DNA from: Pyrrhosoma nymphula
Taxonomy: Eukaryota; Arthropoda; Insecta; Odonata; Coenagrionidae
Direction of reading: 5' to 3'
Length of the DNA: 64,000 nt
Assembly (NCBI GenBank): GCA_963573305.1
Contig: OY754339.1
Coordinates: 5,627,941 to 5,691,940 of the forward strand
The translations under genes and the position numbers were made by a program. The notes under the pieces were generated by a model. The model had not been told where the DNA came from. It did no database searches and saw nothing but the letters and a program-made list of their open reading frames with translations. The first letter of the stretch is position 1; each line of letters starts with the position of its first letter. Below are positions 23,801-35,800 of this stretch, in pieces.

Positions 23801-26800
23801 AAATCTTTCTGAGTCCACATTTGCACAGGGGGTCCAAATTGCTTCCAGGCACTTAAATGCAAACGATGTGTCAGACAATTTGAGCACCTGCATGGCATTA
23901 ATTATATCCACTGAACCCTGGGAATTTTGCTTTTGTAGTAATTGCTGTAATTCTCCAAACCCCAACATCAACTTCTCTGTCTCCATTGACTCAAGGCCAT
24001 TAACTTTTTTTAATTTTGTAATTAAGTCTGGATTCACCCCTGTAGTCAGAACTTCTTGGGGATCAAAAACTGAGAGATTTTCACATATTTTTCTGCTTGG
24101 GTCTTCTACCATAAGAGAACTAAGTTTGGTTGATGCCTTTGAAGCCATCTGCATTAGTATTGACTTTACAGCAGCTGCTTTAGATGTTGTCATAGTTTGT
24201 AAGTAATTAGTGGTTTTATCAAAAAAAATACCCTTTTGAATATTATCGAGACTCATTTTTAACTTCCTTAACTCTCTATGTAATGTGTGTGCATTAGGAT
24301 AGTTTGAACCCTCCAATAATTTGATTAAGTCAACCAGCTGTTTCCCTTGCTCCATAACAAATATTGCCTGGCATTGAATAGAATCTATGGTATCATTATT
24401 TAAAGTACAAAAATATCGTACATTGGAATTGTGAACTGCTTCCATTTCGTCAGTGTTACAAAAGTCAACAATGTGTCGAAAATAATCGGCTAAATAAAAG
24501 ACACTAAGAAACCAGGAGTTCCATCTGGTGTCAACAGGAATAGGGAATAATACTAAACTCTTTTCATTTCTGTCCTGAAGAAATTTTAAGTACAAATGTT
24601 TTCTTTTTCTTGTGTGGAGGAATAAACTTTTGGTCATCAGTACTGCTCTATTAAGGTCAGCCATCTGATGGATCCAAATATTTCCCACAAGATTTAATTT
24701 GTGAGCCCAGCATTGTATGTGGATTAACCCCTCACCAATAATCAATTTCAAGCCTGCAACACACTTTGTCATATATTTGGCTGAGTCTGTTATAACACTT
24801 TTAACATCTGAGTATTGCACATTATAAATCCTCAGGGACTCAAGTATTGCCCTAATACACTGGGTTGCATCAGCACTTTCTAGAAAGTGGACACCACCGA
24901 CGTAAAGCAATGGCTGCTCATTAAAATCTTTAAATGTCCTAAACAGTACCACAAATACACATCTGCCTTTTTTGTCCGTGGTTTCATCACAAAAAACATC
25001 AATGGGCTTGCCTTGAACAGCAACTTTAACTTCTTTGATTCGGTCCTTGGCCAGATAATTTACATATTTTTCTCGAAGTGTTCGAGCATGAGGAAGGTCA
25101 CCACCCCCTGGGTATTGTAGATATAAAATAAAAGGAGAATGAATCCTAATGCGTAAAACAAAGAAATTGCAGAATTTATAAAATTTGATCAATATTTATG
25201 GGAACCTATTATGTTCACATGCATTATGGAATAACTAGGTGTATGAAAAACATAAAATTTTCACTTATTAATGGTCTAATGCAGCTACTAAAGTACATAA
25301 TTTAACACTAACCTTATATGTATTTGTTTAACCATCTTCTAATGTGTGGATCGTCCACCTTCTCAAGTGGAATGTTGGCTTTTATGAAGGTCTCTGTTGT
25401 GTCTTTTGCAAATTCATAGGAGGCATCTCTCTTCTTGGTCGTTTGGAGCAATTTTGTAATTGATGCCTGCCGAATAGTTGTACTTCCACTTGCAGAATTT
25501 TATTCTACACTAGACTTGTGTTTTTCACTCGCGATATGCTTCGTGCAGCTGTCCTTTCTTTCCCACGAAACAGTTGTATTGCAAAAACGACAAAATATTG
25601 TTTTGTCATCAGCACAATATAATCCGTGGTCCCGAAATTCTGCTTCGCGTTGTTTTGCGGTCACTGCCCACTTGGGCATTATACTTTTTTTGAATGCAAC
25701 GAAACGAAATAAATTCACGATGCCGATGTCTCAAACGACGGTAAGCTACTTTTAACCCGCTTTACTTTTCGAGCCTTCCCGGGATTAAAACGGGAGCACC
25801 GGTAGTGACGATAAGAAATACTTCATGGCATTTCGGCTACTTTGTAGACCTCGCGCGTGAACGCGTTCGCAAAGTAGCCGATACCGTAGCTACAAAGTAG
25901 CCACGCGTGGTTTAGACATCCTCTTGACAAACAAGTCATATTTTTTCCTCGTATGTGTTACTTTGTGGACATCGGGAAGTTACCTTTATTTTAACAAATT
26001 CCCGAGAATTTTTCACCATATTTGATGCTTAGATGTCATCTTTCGACAAGGAAGGCATTTTTCTAAAACTCTCTTGTGTGTATATTATTTTCGTATAATA
26101 TACTGAGTTTATCTACGTTCATTTTGAATATATCAGATTAGTTACTAGTTTTCTTTCGTTATTAATCGTTCATCCTCTCCGGGAATATTTTAATGCAATG
26201 AATTAGAGCCGCGTAAAAATTTTATACTGTTGGTGAAAACATTATGCAGTGATTTCTCGCTGACGACTCATTCACGATCGTCAATTCCTGTGTAGTACTG
26301 TTATTCTACCTATTGAAAATTAGCCAAGAAAGCTATACAAACCCTCAGTTGTTCGGAGCTATGTGCCATAAACATACGCCTCGAAAAAACTTTCGTGGGA
26401 GAAGCATGAGCAGAAGAATAAAATGATGAAAATCACGTTTGAATTGGTGAAATTTGCGATTAACACGAAATTCGCGTATTCGCCGCAAAACCCCAGAATT
26501 TGCGTTAAAATTCGCATTATCGCATTTGCGACTTTTGCATGTCCCTAGTAATTGCTCATTAAATAAAACTAAAGGTGAAGTAACTAAAAACACAAGATGA
26601 ATGGCATTTATAGTGCGTGAGTTACGCGAAATAAGAAAAAGATCGCTGCGAAGCATGAGAACAAGAGGTAACATACATTTTAACTTTTCGCCACAATGAC
26701 AGCGGTAGTTGGCCAAATAACATCTAATTAAATATATTTATGGCATCCGCTAGAAATTTAAATGTACTGTTTAAACATCTAGTACGGCCAGGGAAGAGAA

Positions 26801-29800
26801 TTCTATTCCCTGGTATGGCTCCTTAGTATGAGAATCCCGATCGCAAGCATTACAATATCCGGCATAAATACTTTTCAGCAATGCTATCGATGTAATGTGG
26901 TACCATCAAACGAATAATTGTGTTTTTAAAGGAAACCAAAAAAATCAGCATTCATATATCATGTTTAAGCATGTATTTTATCCATATTTAACTTATTAAT
27001 TTATTTTATATATATCTTTCTTGCCTTCAAATGTCGTAAATGGCGGGATTTGAAAGTGTAAATAGTGGGATGAAAATACATTATAATGATGCAAATATTT
27101 TTGGGACCGGGAGATAATGTTGTAAATCACGGGAAAACGTAAATTCCGGGGACGTAAAAGCGGGGTTTTACTGTATACAGTTTTGTGATGCATGTATAAG
27201 GTGGAGATTATTTGAATGGGTCAGAGTAATGTAGTGCCACCATCATTTATTATGTTCTTGTCTTTTGTGCACTATCACTGGAGAAATTAAATCATTGGAT
27301 TATACTTTCTTTTCAATTTGAAGGAAATGCATAACTGAGCTCAAATTTAAGTCTAGTTTTAACAAATGTAATTTATGCATAAACCAAACTTAGCTGTACC
27401 AAATTGTATTCTATTTCTATCTTATCCTGGCCCCTTCATTTTTATATTATGTGCAGAGCATATTTGTTCTCAATTCAAATTCTTTTATAGGGTACAGAGG
27501 ATAGACAACTCTACTTTGCCAGGAAGTTTGAACCTATAATAAGTCAAGCCATAATTGATCGTGTTGAGACTTGGTTGTATGGACCATATCCTTCTGGTAT
27601 GTTTATTTAGAGATTAACTTTTCCTTTTAATCAATATAGTTTTCACTTCTCTCTCCCAGCATATACATGTCCACAATCCACTTCTGCAAGCTTTTTGCAA
27701 CATACTGACATTCCGTGATGTGTGAATTCATGCATTCTATTATTTGGGTTTTTATATTTCCGAGTCTCATTAATTTTCATGCTAAGTAATTTATAATTTT
27801 TATTTTCTAGATGTTGCCAGCATTGACAGCTACTGGCAGAGTATATTTCATCATGCTGACCTCTCTCCGGCTGCAGATGACACTATTGTCACGCTGGCAC
27901 ATTCGGCAGCTCGATTGGGATCAGAGGCCATTTTTTCGAATAGCTCAGGGAATGTGAAGAAGGCGCATGTTGGTGAATGTAAATTAACTCCCACCAAAGT
28001 CTTAGAAGTTACATCATATCATCGCGATGACAGTTATCAGGTTTGTATTTGGTGATAATATTCCTAAATGGCACAAGAGGAAGTTTTTTTGGTTTCCTTG
28101 CTAAAAATTATTTTTTTCTAATGACTGGAATTCCTTGTCTAATGTGAACTAGCTTTGAATTTCTGTCATTAGATGACAATTAAGAAGATTTTCAATTTTA
28201 ATGTCGTTTGTAGATTCCTTTGACATTTGTTTTCTGTGTGGGAGTCATGCTTGAAATTTCTTTTTGGCTTGAAATACAAAATGGCATCAAAAAGCATGCT
28301 GAGTTCTTACAGTTGTGGGAGTGATTATTGTCGTATCAGTACGGCTTTGTCTCTGAATCAGGAACTTTCTTGCCCCTTCAGTAACAGACTTGGCTTGCGC
28401 CTTCAGACTTGCAGTGGCAAACGGGTATCTATCGTGGAGACAGCCAGTGGAAGGGTAGGCCACTTCCCCTCCATTGCTTCCAAACTGTTTTTCCATTATT
28501 CCACCTCTTGTCCCACCCACACCCTCATCGAGCCTGCTCTCTATAATTCTCAAATGTTTGCTCTCGATAGGGCAGCATTGCCATGGATTAGTCTAAGCAA
28601 ATTTCTTGGCCAGGAAGGAGTATTTCCATTTGTTTCCCGCTCCACTTGTTAGCGATTAGTGATCTTGTTGTGATTAACCATGTTACAATGTTGAATTGAA
28701 AAGTCTTTATTGTTCTGGGACTTTCAGTCCCCTGGAACATTGAAACATTATCACATGCCACAACAAATGGGGCCAATGGTGACAGCAATACATACAAATT
28801 TCATTAAGGAGCACCATGTAAACCAACAATAATCAATGAATAAGAGAATACACAACATGTGAAAATTAAGGTAGCAGTGAACTGATTTAAGATCACACAT
28901 TAAGGATTGAGAAATTAAAACAGACGACATAGATTATCAATCACATTACTTACATATTTTGCATTAAGAATAATGGAATATAAAGTAATAGACACTGCAT
29001 CAAACAATATGATAATACAACAGAGCATGACGAATCTCATTCAACATTGTTATGCACAGATATGAAATCACATTTCAAGACTTGATCATATGGATTAGAT
29101 ATGAGAAGATTAAGCTAAGTTACATAACTGATCAGTTATATTTCTCTTGAACATCGAAATTGTAGAATAGGTTCTAAGATTTTCAGGTAAACAATTCCAT
29201 AGCTTGCAGGAGGAAATGAGGAAGGAGTTCTCAAGTATTAAGGAATGGTATTTAGGAACATGGAATATCTCAGTGATTCGAGTTGATCTCTTCCCGGCAT
29301 TTGCATTATATATAAAAAAGTAGGTGGAGTTCCTCCAAGGAGGAGCTAAGGCACTTAGACCTAATGGTCCATTGTGCCAATGCATTATATATAAAGTTTT
29401 CATACAAATAAGACGGAAGTTGGTGTTGCACCCAATTTTAGTGTAGGTTAATAGTTCATTGTGAATTTTTGGACTAATTCTGGGGTGGAGTGTGAAGCAC
29501 ATGTTCTGTCTGCCACAAGTAAATAAATCTAATTTAATTACCTAATAAACTTTCTGCCTCTTTTAGGGCTCACTTGTATTGTATGAGGCTGTACTTCCTG
29601 GTGGTTCTAAGGTAGTAATAGAAACGTGGGTAGTTCCACAGCACCATGTTTTCTTTTATCCCAAGACAAGTTCTCATGGGAAAGGGGATTCAAATCAACT
29701 GGTATCAAAGCTCAAGGTATGTATGATGCTAACATTTAACTCATGTACATTTGCGCTCATGTGCATTTGTGATGTAGAAAATCTTCATCTCTTATATTTA

Positions 29801-32800
29801 TGAGGATATTAACTGATTTATTCTTAAGAATGAGAGCAGAAAATAGTATGCATGCTGGTTCATTACAATATGCATCTTTTTGGTGAGAAAAAAATAATTT
29901 CATCAATGTTACCATTCTTATTTTGAATAAATGCATATTTTGTGACCATTTTGTTATTGATATCCAGTTTTGTGATTTGAGCTATTCAATCACATTATTA
30001 ATTCCAGCTGTCATGCACCTTGGGTATTAAATTAATGAAGCAAAAAATTTTGTGATAGAAGTGGTGGAATCCCTTCAACTTAAGTGTCTTATTTTGAAAA
30101 ATGGTTGTTTAAAGCTGACATTTTCTAGTACATGGAATAACTATAGTCAGTGTTATTTTTCTCTGATAAGGGCTCTTATTGTCTTTTCTGGCTAGTAGAC
30201 TACTAGGGGAAGTAATCAAAGTTATCTTATTCTCTCATTTTAAATTTCATCTTTATGACTAGATGGCGTGAAAACCTTCCAAATAAAACAACCAAACATT
30301 ACAATAATTCCACTTCAGAAAATGTTGCCCTCACTTTGTGTTGAGTTTGTTGCATTTAAAAAATTCATTGCTGAGCTGTTGTACAACTTTCTAGCCATTT
30401 TAAACTTTTATTGCTACCTGGAAACAAAACAATTAATTAAGGGAAGACTGTACTTCAACCTGTAGTTAATGATTCAGAAGTTAATGAGCATATGTGTGAA
30501 AATTCTTCCAGAATGAGTTTTATTTCTTATAGTCTTAAACCTGCTTTATTTAATCCATGTAATTTCCTCTCATGCTATGTACATCCGCTATGCAATCTAA
30601 TTCAGCGACATTAAGCCAAATTACATGTGAGGAATGTAGAGCTCTTGGGTTTTCAAACTGGTGATTGTTGGTGAGTTGCACAGATGGATGTCATTCATGT
30701 ATACTTTCTTATCTCTTTGGGGTGAAGTTGACTTGGATTAGTCGCCACTTTCCCATTCTTTTTTCTGTAGTCTCTTAGTCTGTGACTAAGTTTTCCACAT
30801 ACTGCTAAGCTGGAAAACTTAGTCACAGGTGCTGTTTTCCTCAATCCTAATTTCCACAGCCTCTTTTACAATCCAGTCCCACTAGTCTTTAGTATAATGA
30901 AGGAGTTTGGTTTTTGTGAAATCGATCCTGTGGCCATTCTTGAGGCTTTGTTTTGCTACAGTAGATTTTTCAGGGTGAAAGAGCTTGATGCTCCTTTCAG
31001 GCTCTTTCAGGTGTTTTTTTCTATGGTGCACCAGAAAGTGGCAAAGTTTCAGGATCCTTTCCCGCATTCGCACGGGTTGCGGTAAACACCTGGTGTTTTC
31101 AACCCCAAGTCGTCTTTGGTGATCCCTAGGATGTTTTTAAGTTTCCCCATTGGTTTGTGGGCAGTTTTGACCTCGTGATTTGCCAGTATTCTTGCAATCT
31201 GGTTGGAGATCTTTGGGATGAAGGGAAAGCAGGTTCTGCCCTTTGGTTTCTTCTCCTCTGCTGTGTCTCCCATCTGGTTTCTTCTCCTCCGCCATGTCTC
31301 CCATCCTCTCCATCAAGTACCTTTTAGAAGCTGCGTGGACTTCCCGATCTCCATATCCATTAGGGCAAAAGGTCATCTTCAAGTGTTTCACTTTGGCTTC
31401 AAGGTTTTCTTCAGCAGACACTGCCCTGGTCCTCTGAAAAGGTGTGGTAATTACACCTATTTTTTGCATGGAATGGTGGTTGCTTCTCCCATTGAGGTAC
31501 AGGCCAGTGTGCATTGATATTCATTACATGCTCTGGTCCAGGCTTCTGTCCGTCTGCCTCTTGATGAGAAAAGGCAGGTGGTTATTGGCTTTTATTTCCA
31601 TGGTGAACTGGATTTCTGGTTGGTAGCTGTTCTTATGAATGAGAAACTCAGTAAGTGTTTCAGGTCCATGTGGCCACACAATGAAAGAATACTTGAAGAA
31701 TTGTTTAGGGCAAAGAGGGGCTGTATTCAATGGGCGTTTCTCAATGTCCTTCATGAAAAGTTTCGAGATTGCTGATGATTTTGGGGACCCCATGGGATCT
31801 CCTTTCGTTTGTTCGTAGAACTCCTTGTTGTAGAAGAAATATGTCAAGTTCAGGACATGTTGATACAGATCATCTGTTTTTGGTCAAAGAGTGCCTATAA
31901 GAGTTAAGTTGTTTCCTTGACTCTCTGGAAGAGAGACTCGACATTGAAACAACTCACCATCATATCTCGTCCACGTCTCATCGAATGGTCTGCAGAGTTT
32001 CGATGAAGGTTGCAGAGTTTTTGACGTGATGTGGGCCTAGTCTTTCAAAAGGAGAGAGTAAGTATGAGAGCAGGTATGTGGGTGATCTAATAGGGCTCAG
32101 TGGACTCAGACTTTAGTGGAGCACCCTCTTTGTGGACCTTAGGTAACCCGTACAGCCTTGGAGAGGCAGGAGCTTACAGTATAAGATGCTGGATGTTCTC
32201 CGAGGTTGGTATGGATTTCTTAATTAGGGTGGATGTCTTCTTTACTATTGCATCTGCAGGATCATGGGTAATGATCCGATAGTCAGGGTCTTCAAGGAGT
32301 TGCTGTACTTTCAAGACATAGTCTTCATCAGCACAGAAAGTTTCCTTTGTCTGCTGGAAGCACTGTGACATTGGTGTTTTTGCTCAACAATGAGAGCATG
32401 CATCTTTCTCCTCTGGTGATGTTAGATTTTGGCAAAACAGCCCTTTTCAGGACCACCGAGACTTCATTCCTGATATCTTCGGCCTCTTCAGAGGTTGGTG
32501 CAACTCACCGACATCACCCAGTTGGAAATTCGATAGCTCTATATTCTAAGCATTCACCGGGAAAGCCTCAAATCTTACAAAATAACACGTGGTTTGTTTT
32601 TGCATTTACAGATGCTTTGGGTAAGTTCTGAATTTGACCAAAAGGAACAAGTGTCACGGAACCATATTGGTGCACTAGGGCCTTTTTCAGAACCTGCATT
32701 GGCCTACCAATTAGTCGGAAAAACCACAAAATCTGGCAAACCTGCACTTCACCACAACGTGACGTTTGCTTGGTTTGATTCTGCTGGTCAGTTGGCTGAG

Positions 32801-35800
32801 CTATCTCAAGTGTCCCTGGAAGAGGGTGGCCTTGGAAATACAGGAACATCCCATTCTCCCTCCTCTTCTCCACCATCGTCGTCATACTCCTCACCAGCTG
32901 CATCCTCTGGCTCCCTCGCTGGATTGGTAGGATAGTCTTACTAATGATGTCACATTTGATTAACTTTTGTCTGTTTACTAAATATTGATAGGGTGGCACC
33001 CTAAATTGTGAAACCATAAATTTTGAAAGCCGTGAAAAAACGTGAATTTGTAGTAATAAATTTAATTTGGGTATTTGTGGACTGTTGATTATTCTATCAG
33101 ATTTTACGGTGGTACAAAAGTCAGTTTTATTTTATCCTGTGTCTGGGCAAGTGGCCTGGGTGGTCTACTATAAACGTTATATACAATGTGCTGTTTCTAG
33201 CCCTTTAATTTAGCTCTTCTCGACCTCTCTTCGTATATTCTCAGAAGTGATCACTTTGCGAATCCTGGATGTCAGGAATGCCTTGAGGAAACAGTGCTAC
33301 AGCTTATGAAACAGCATTTTACCATTTTATTATGCGTTGAAGCTACTGCTTATCTGCCGACTCAAGATGTCATTGTAATTTGGGTTTGATGAGAGCTACA
33401 AAAAAATGAAGAAGAAAGCTTGCTTCACGGAAGTAAATGTTCACTCATTCTCTTCACATTTTCGTGAGATTGATAATAAAAGCCTACTTTAACATGTTGT
33501 CTATTCTACCATTTTATGAAAATAATGGTGCCTTATTGGAACAAAATGTTTACCTATCGCTAATTTCCATTAAGTTATGAATCATCATAACTTACAAATA
33601 ATATAGTTTTGAATGACTCCGCATTTAGCTCAAACAAATCCTTGCAAATGGCAATTTTTGACCACAATAAGCCATGAATAACCATGAATTTGATTTCTTC
33701 AATGGAGTAGCCACCCTGATTGAAAGCTAACAGCTTTTTCAAATACATTTCCCGTGAACAATTCAATACCTTTGTGGTCTTCTAAAATTTCATCTTTGTA
33801 TGCATACATATGGCCATTTAAAATAATTTTTCCATTTCTTGTAATATTAAAATTCATGATAATTTGATATGCCTGGCAATTGAGGGTAGATGTATTATCA
33901 TAATCATTGCTGGAAAAAAACTATCCTGGGGTGATTTGAAACATAGCTGATATATATTTTGACATGCCAAGTGTTATATAAGATTTTTTAATGAATCAAA
34001 GTTGCTCTTTTAATGAGGGTATTAAAAAGAAATGACTATTCTTGATGTTCATGAAGTATGTAACTTTCATTGCAATTTTTTTGCTATCTGCTTAATTGAC
34101 TTTAGTTGACATAAGAGTCTAAAATTCCTTTATTTGATATTGTACAATATTTGGATTTCTGATTATTTCAGATTTTTATCTAGGTTTTGTCAAACAGGCA
34201 AAGAATAGTATTTCCACAAATTTAGTTAGCCTTCTCTGTGACTGAAAATTAAACCATCAACCATAAGGAAAGGAGTCACTGAAGCAGTTGATTCTTATGC
34301 TTTTATGTTGTTGGGAATGCTATTTCTTTATAAATCAGCCATGAGTCATATGTAGAGACCTGCAAAAGGTGGTGTTATTTTTTTGCAAAAGCTGTGGTAT
34401 TTTACCCTGAAATCTGTAATATTTTCACGACAAAATATTTGGTGTGAATTAAGTGCCCTTCTCCCAGCAGGCCCACCTGTTGGCAATAAATGTTGAATAC
34501 CATTGATTAGGGACAATTTAAACAATTAATACCATGCTGTATTCACATTTTATATTTTTGTATATTTCACATACCTAACCAATTTACATAAAGAGCCAAA
34601 GTTCCTACAGTTAATTGTCCATATTTTCAAATGAAAAAATTGCCAGAGTGGCCAAAATTTCTTCTTAAAGATTTTTTTTTCCTATTTGTTAGCACAGTGT
34701 AGTAGGAGTCCACATTTGCACAGGGGTTCCAAATCGCTTCAAGGCACTTAATTGCAAATGATGGTTCAAACAACTATAGTGCCTGAATTGGTTTCATTAT
34801 ATCCACTGAACCCTGGAAATTTTGTTGCCGTAATATGCGACGTAATTCCCCAAACCCCAACATCAAATTTTCCGTCTCAATTGACTCAAGGCCATGAACT
34901 TTTTTCAATTAAGTCAGGGCTCACCTCCGTTGTGAGAACTACTTGAGGGTCAAAAACTGTTTTCAAATATTACTCGGGGCTTCTACTATAAGAGAACAAG
35001 TTTTATTGATGCCTTTGATGCCATCTGAACTGGTATCAACTTTAAAGCTTCTGCTTTAGAAGTTGTCATACCTTGCAAGGAATTATGTAGTAGTTTTATA
35101 AAAAAATACCACTCTGAATATTATTATGCTTGCCATTTTATTCCACTCCCACCTGTAGAATGTTTTTCAACATTAGCCTTAATATGTTTTTCACTCAAAA
35201 TGTGTTTCTTGCAGCTGTGCTTCCTTTTCCACGAGACATTTGTGTTGCAAAAACGACCAAGAATTGTTTTTTCATCAGCACGATATTAACCATGTTGTGG
35301 AAATTCTGCCTCACGCTGCTTTGCCGTCACCGTTCACATCGGCATTATAAGTTTTGGTGAATGTGATGCAACTGTCACAAAAGAAAATCAGTATACTAGA
35401 CACGTGCCCCTGAAAGCAGGCAACCACCCTTCGCATCCCGTAACTTCCATAATTTTCATCGTTTTGGGTACGGTTCCCACTTGAACATATTAACGTAAGT
35501 CGAGGCTTACGTACCTCTGGGATTGCCTGTATACCAAAATTTTGGGATGCATTTTTCAATCCTTTTGTTCAAATTCACAAAACTTGATTAAAGAAAATTA
35601 TATCCGAGTAACATTTCTAAACAAAGTTGTACCGGAAAGGCCATATCCAAATTTGTACTGCTTAACCAAATGTTTTCAGTCGCAAGTTAAATGACAGAGA
35701 CCACCAAAGTGAGGATACGTTGGAAATGTTGAAATTAGTGGTAATATCTGAAATTCACGTTTTCGTGGAAAAACCCCAGAATTCGCGTTATCGCATTTGC

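Larger units (their letters stand above)
23420..26547 (-). mobile_element. hAT transposon (CGGBP1-like type), nested, perfect 8-bp target duplication
   Basis: GTAATTGC lies immediately left (23412-23419) and right (26548-26555). The terminal inverted repeats are TAGGGACATGCAAAA and its reverse complement TTTTGCATGTCCCTA (one mismatch-free outer block of about 12 nt). The length is 3.1 kb and the transposase is on the minus strand. The element at 34353-35818 shares these ends. This copy is young relative to its pogo host, whose genes are rubble. Confidence 0.88.
22515..27173 (-). mobile_element. pogo/Tigger element interrupted by a hAT element
   Basis: The left end CAGTAAAATCTCTCTTTTAC and the right end (reverse complement CAGTAAAACCCCGCTTTTAC) are flanked by TA at 22513-22514 and 27174-27175. 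Internal minus-strand remnants of a Tigger transposase are present at 22830-23302. A complete hAT element (23420-26547) sits inside with its own target duplication. The whole block fills most of the 5.25-kb intron between oxt exons h and i. Confidence 0.8.

Noticed and set aside
28227..28652. Plus-strand 141-codon open frame
   Set aside because: No domain, no splice logic with oxt (it lies between exons j and k, whose direct junction is in phase), and an overlapping minus-strand frame of similar quality. Treated as intron.
30780..30828. 18-bp perfect inverted repeat as a separate regulatory hairpin
   Set aside because: It falls in the continuing C-terminal coding remnant of the Penelope-like element, so it is described there rather than as an independent feature.
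32990..33718. Possible hAT MITE with AGGGTGGC / GCCACCCT ends
   Set aside because: The ends match only over about 8-9 nt and the flanking 8-mers do not agree, so no target duplication supports it.
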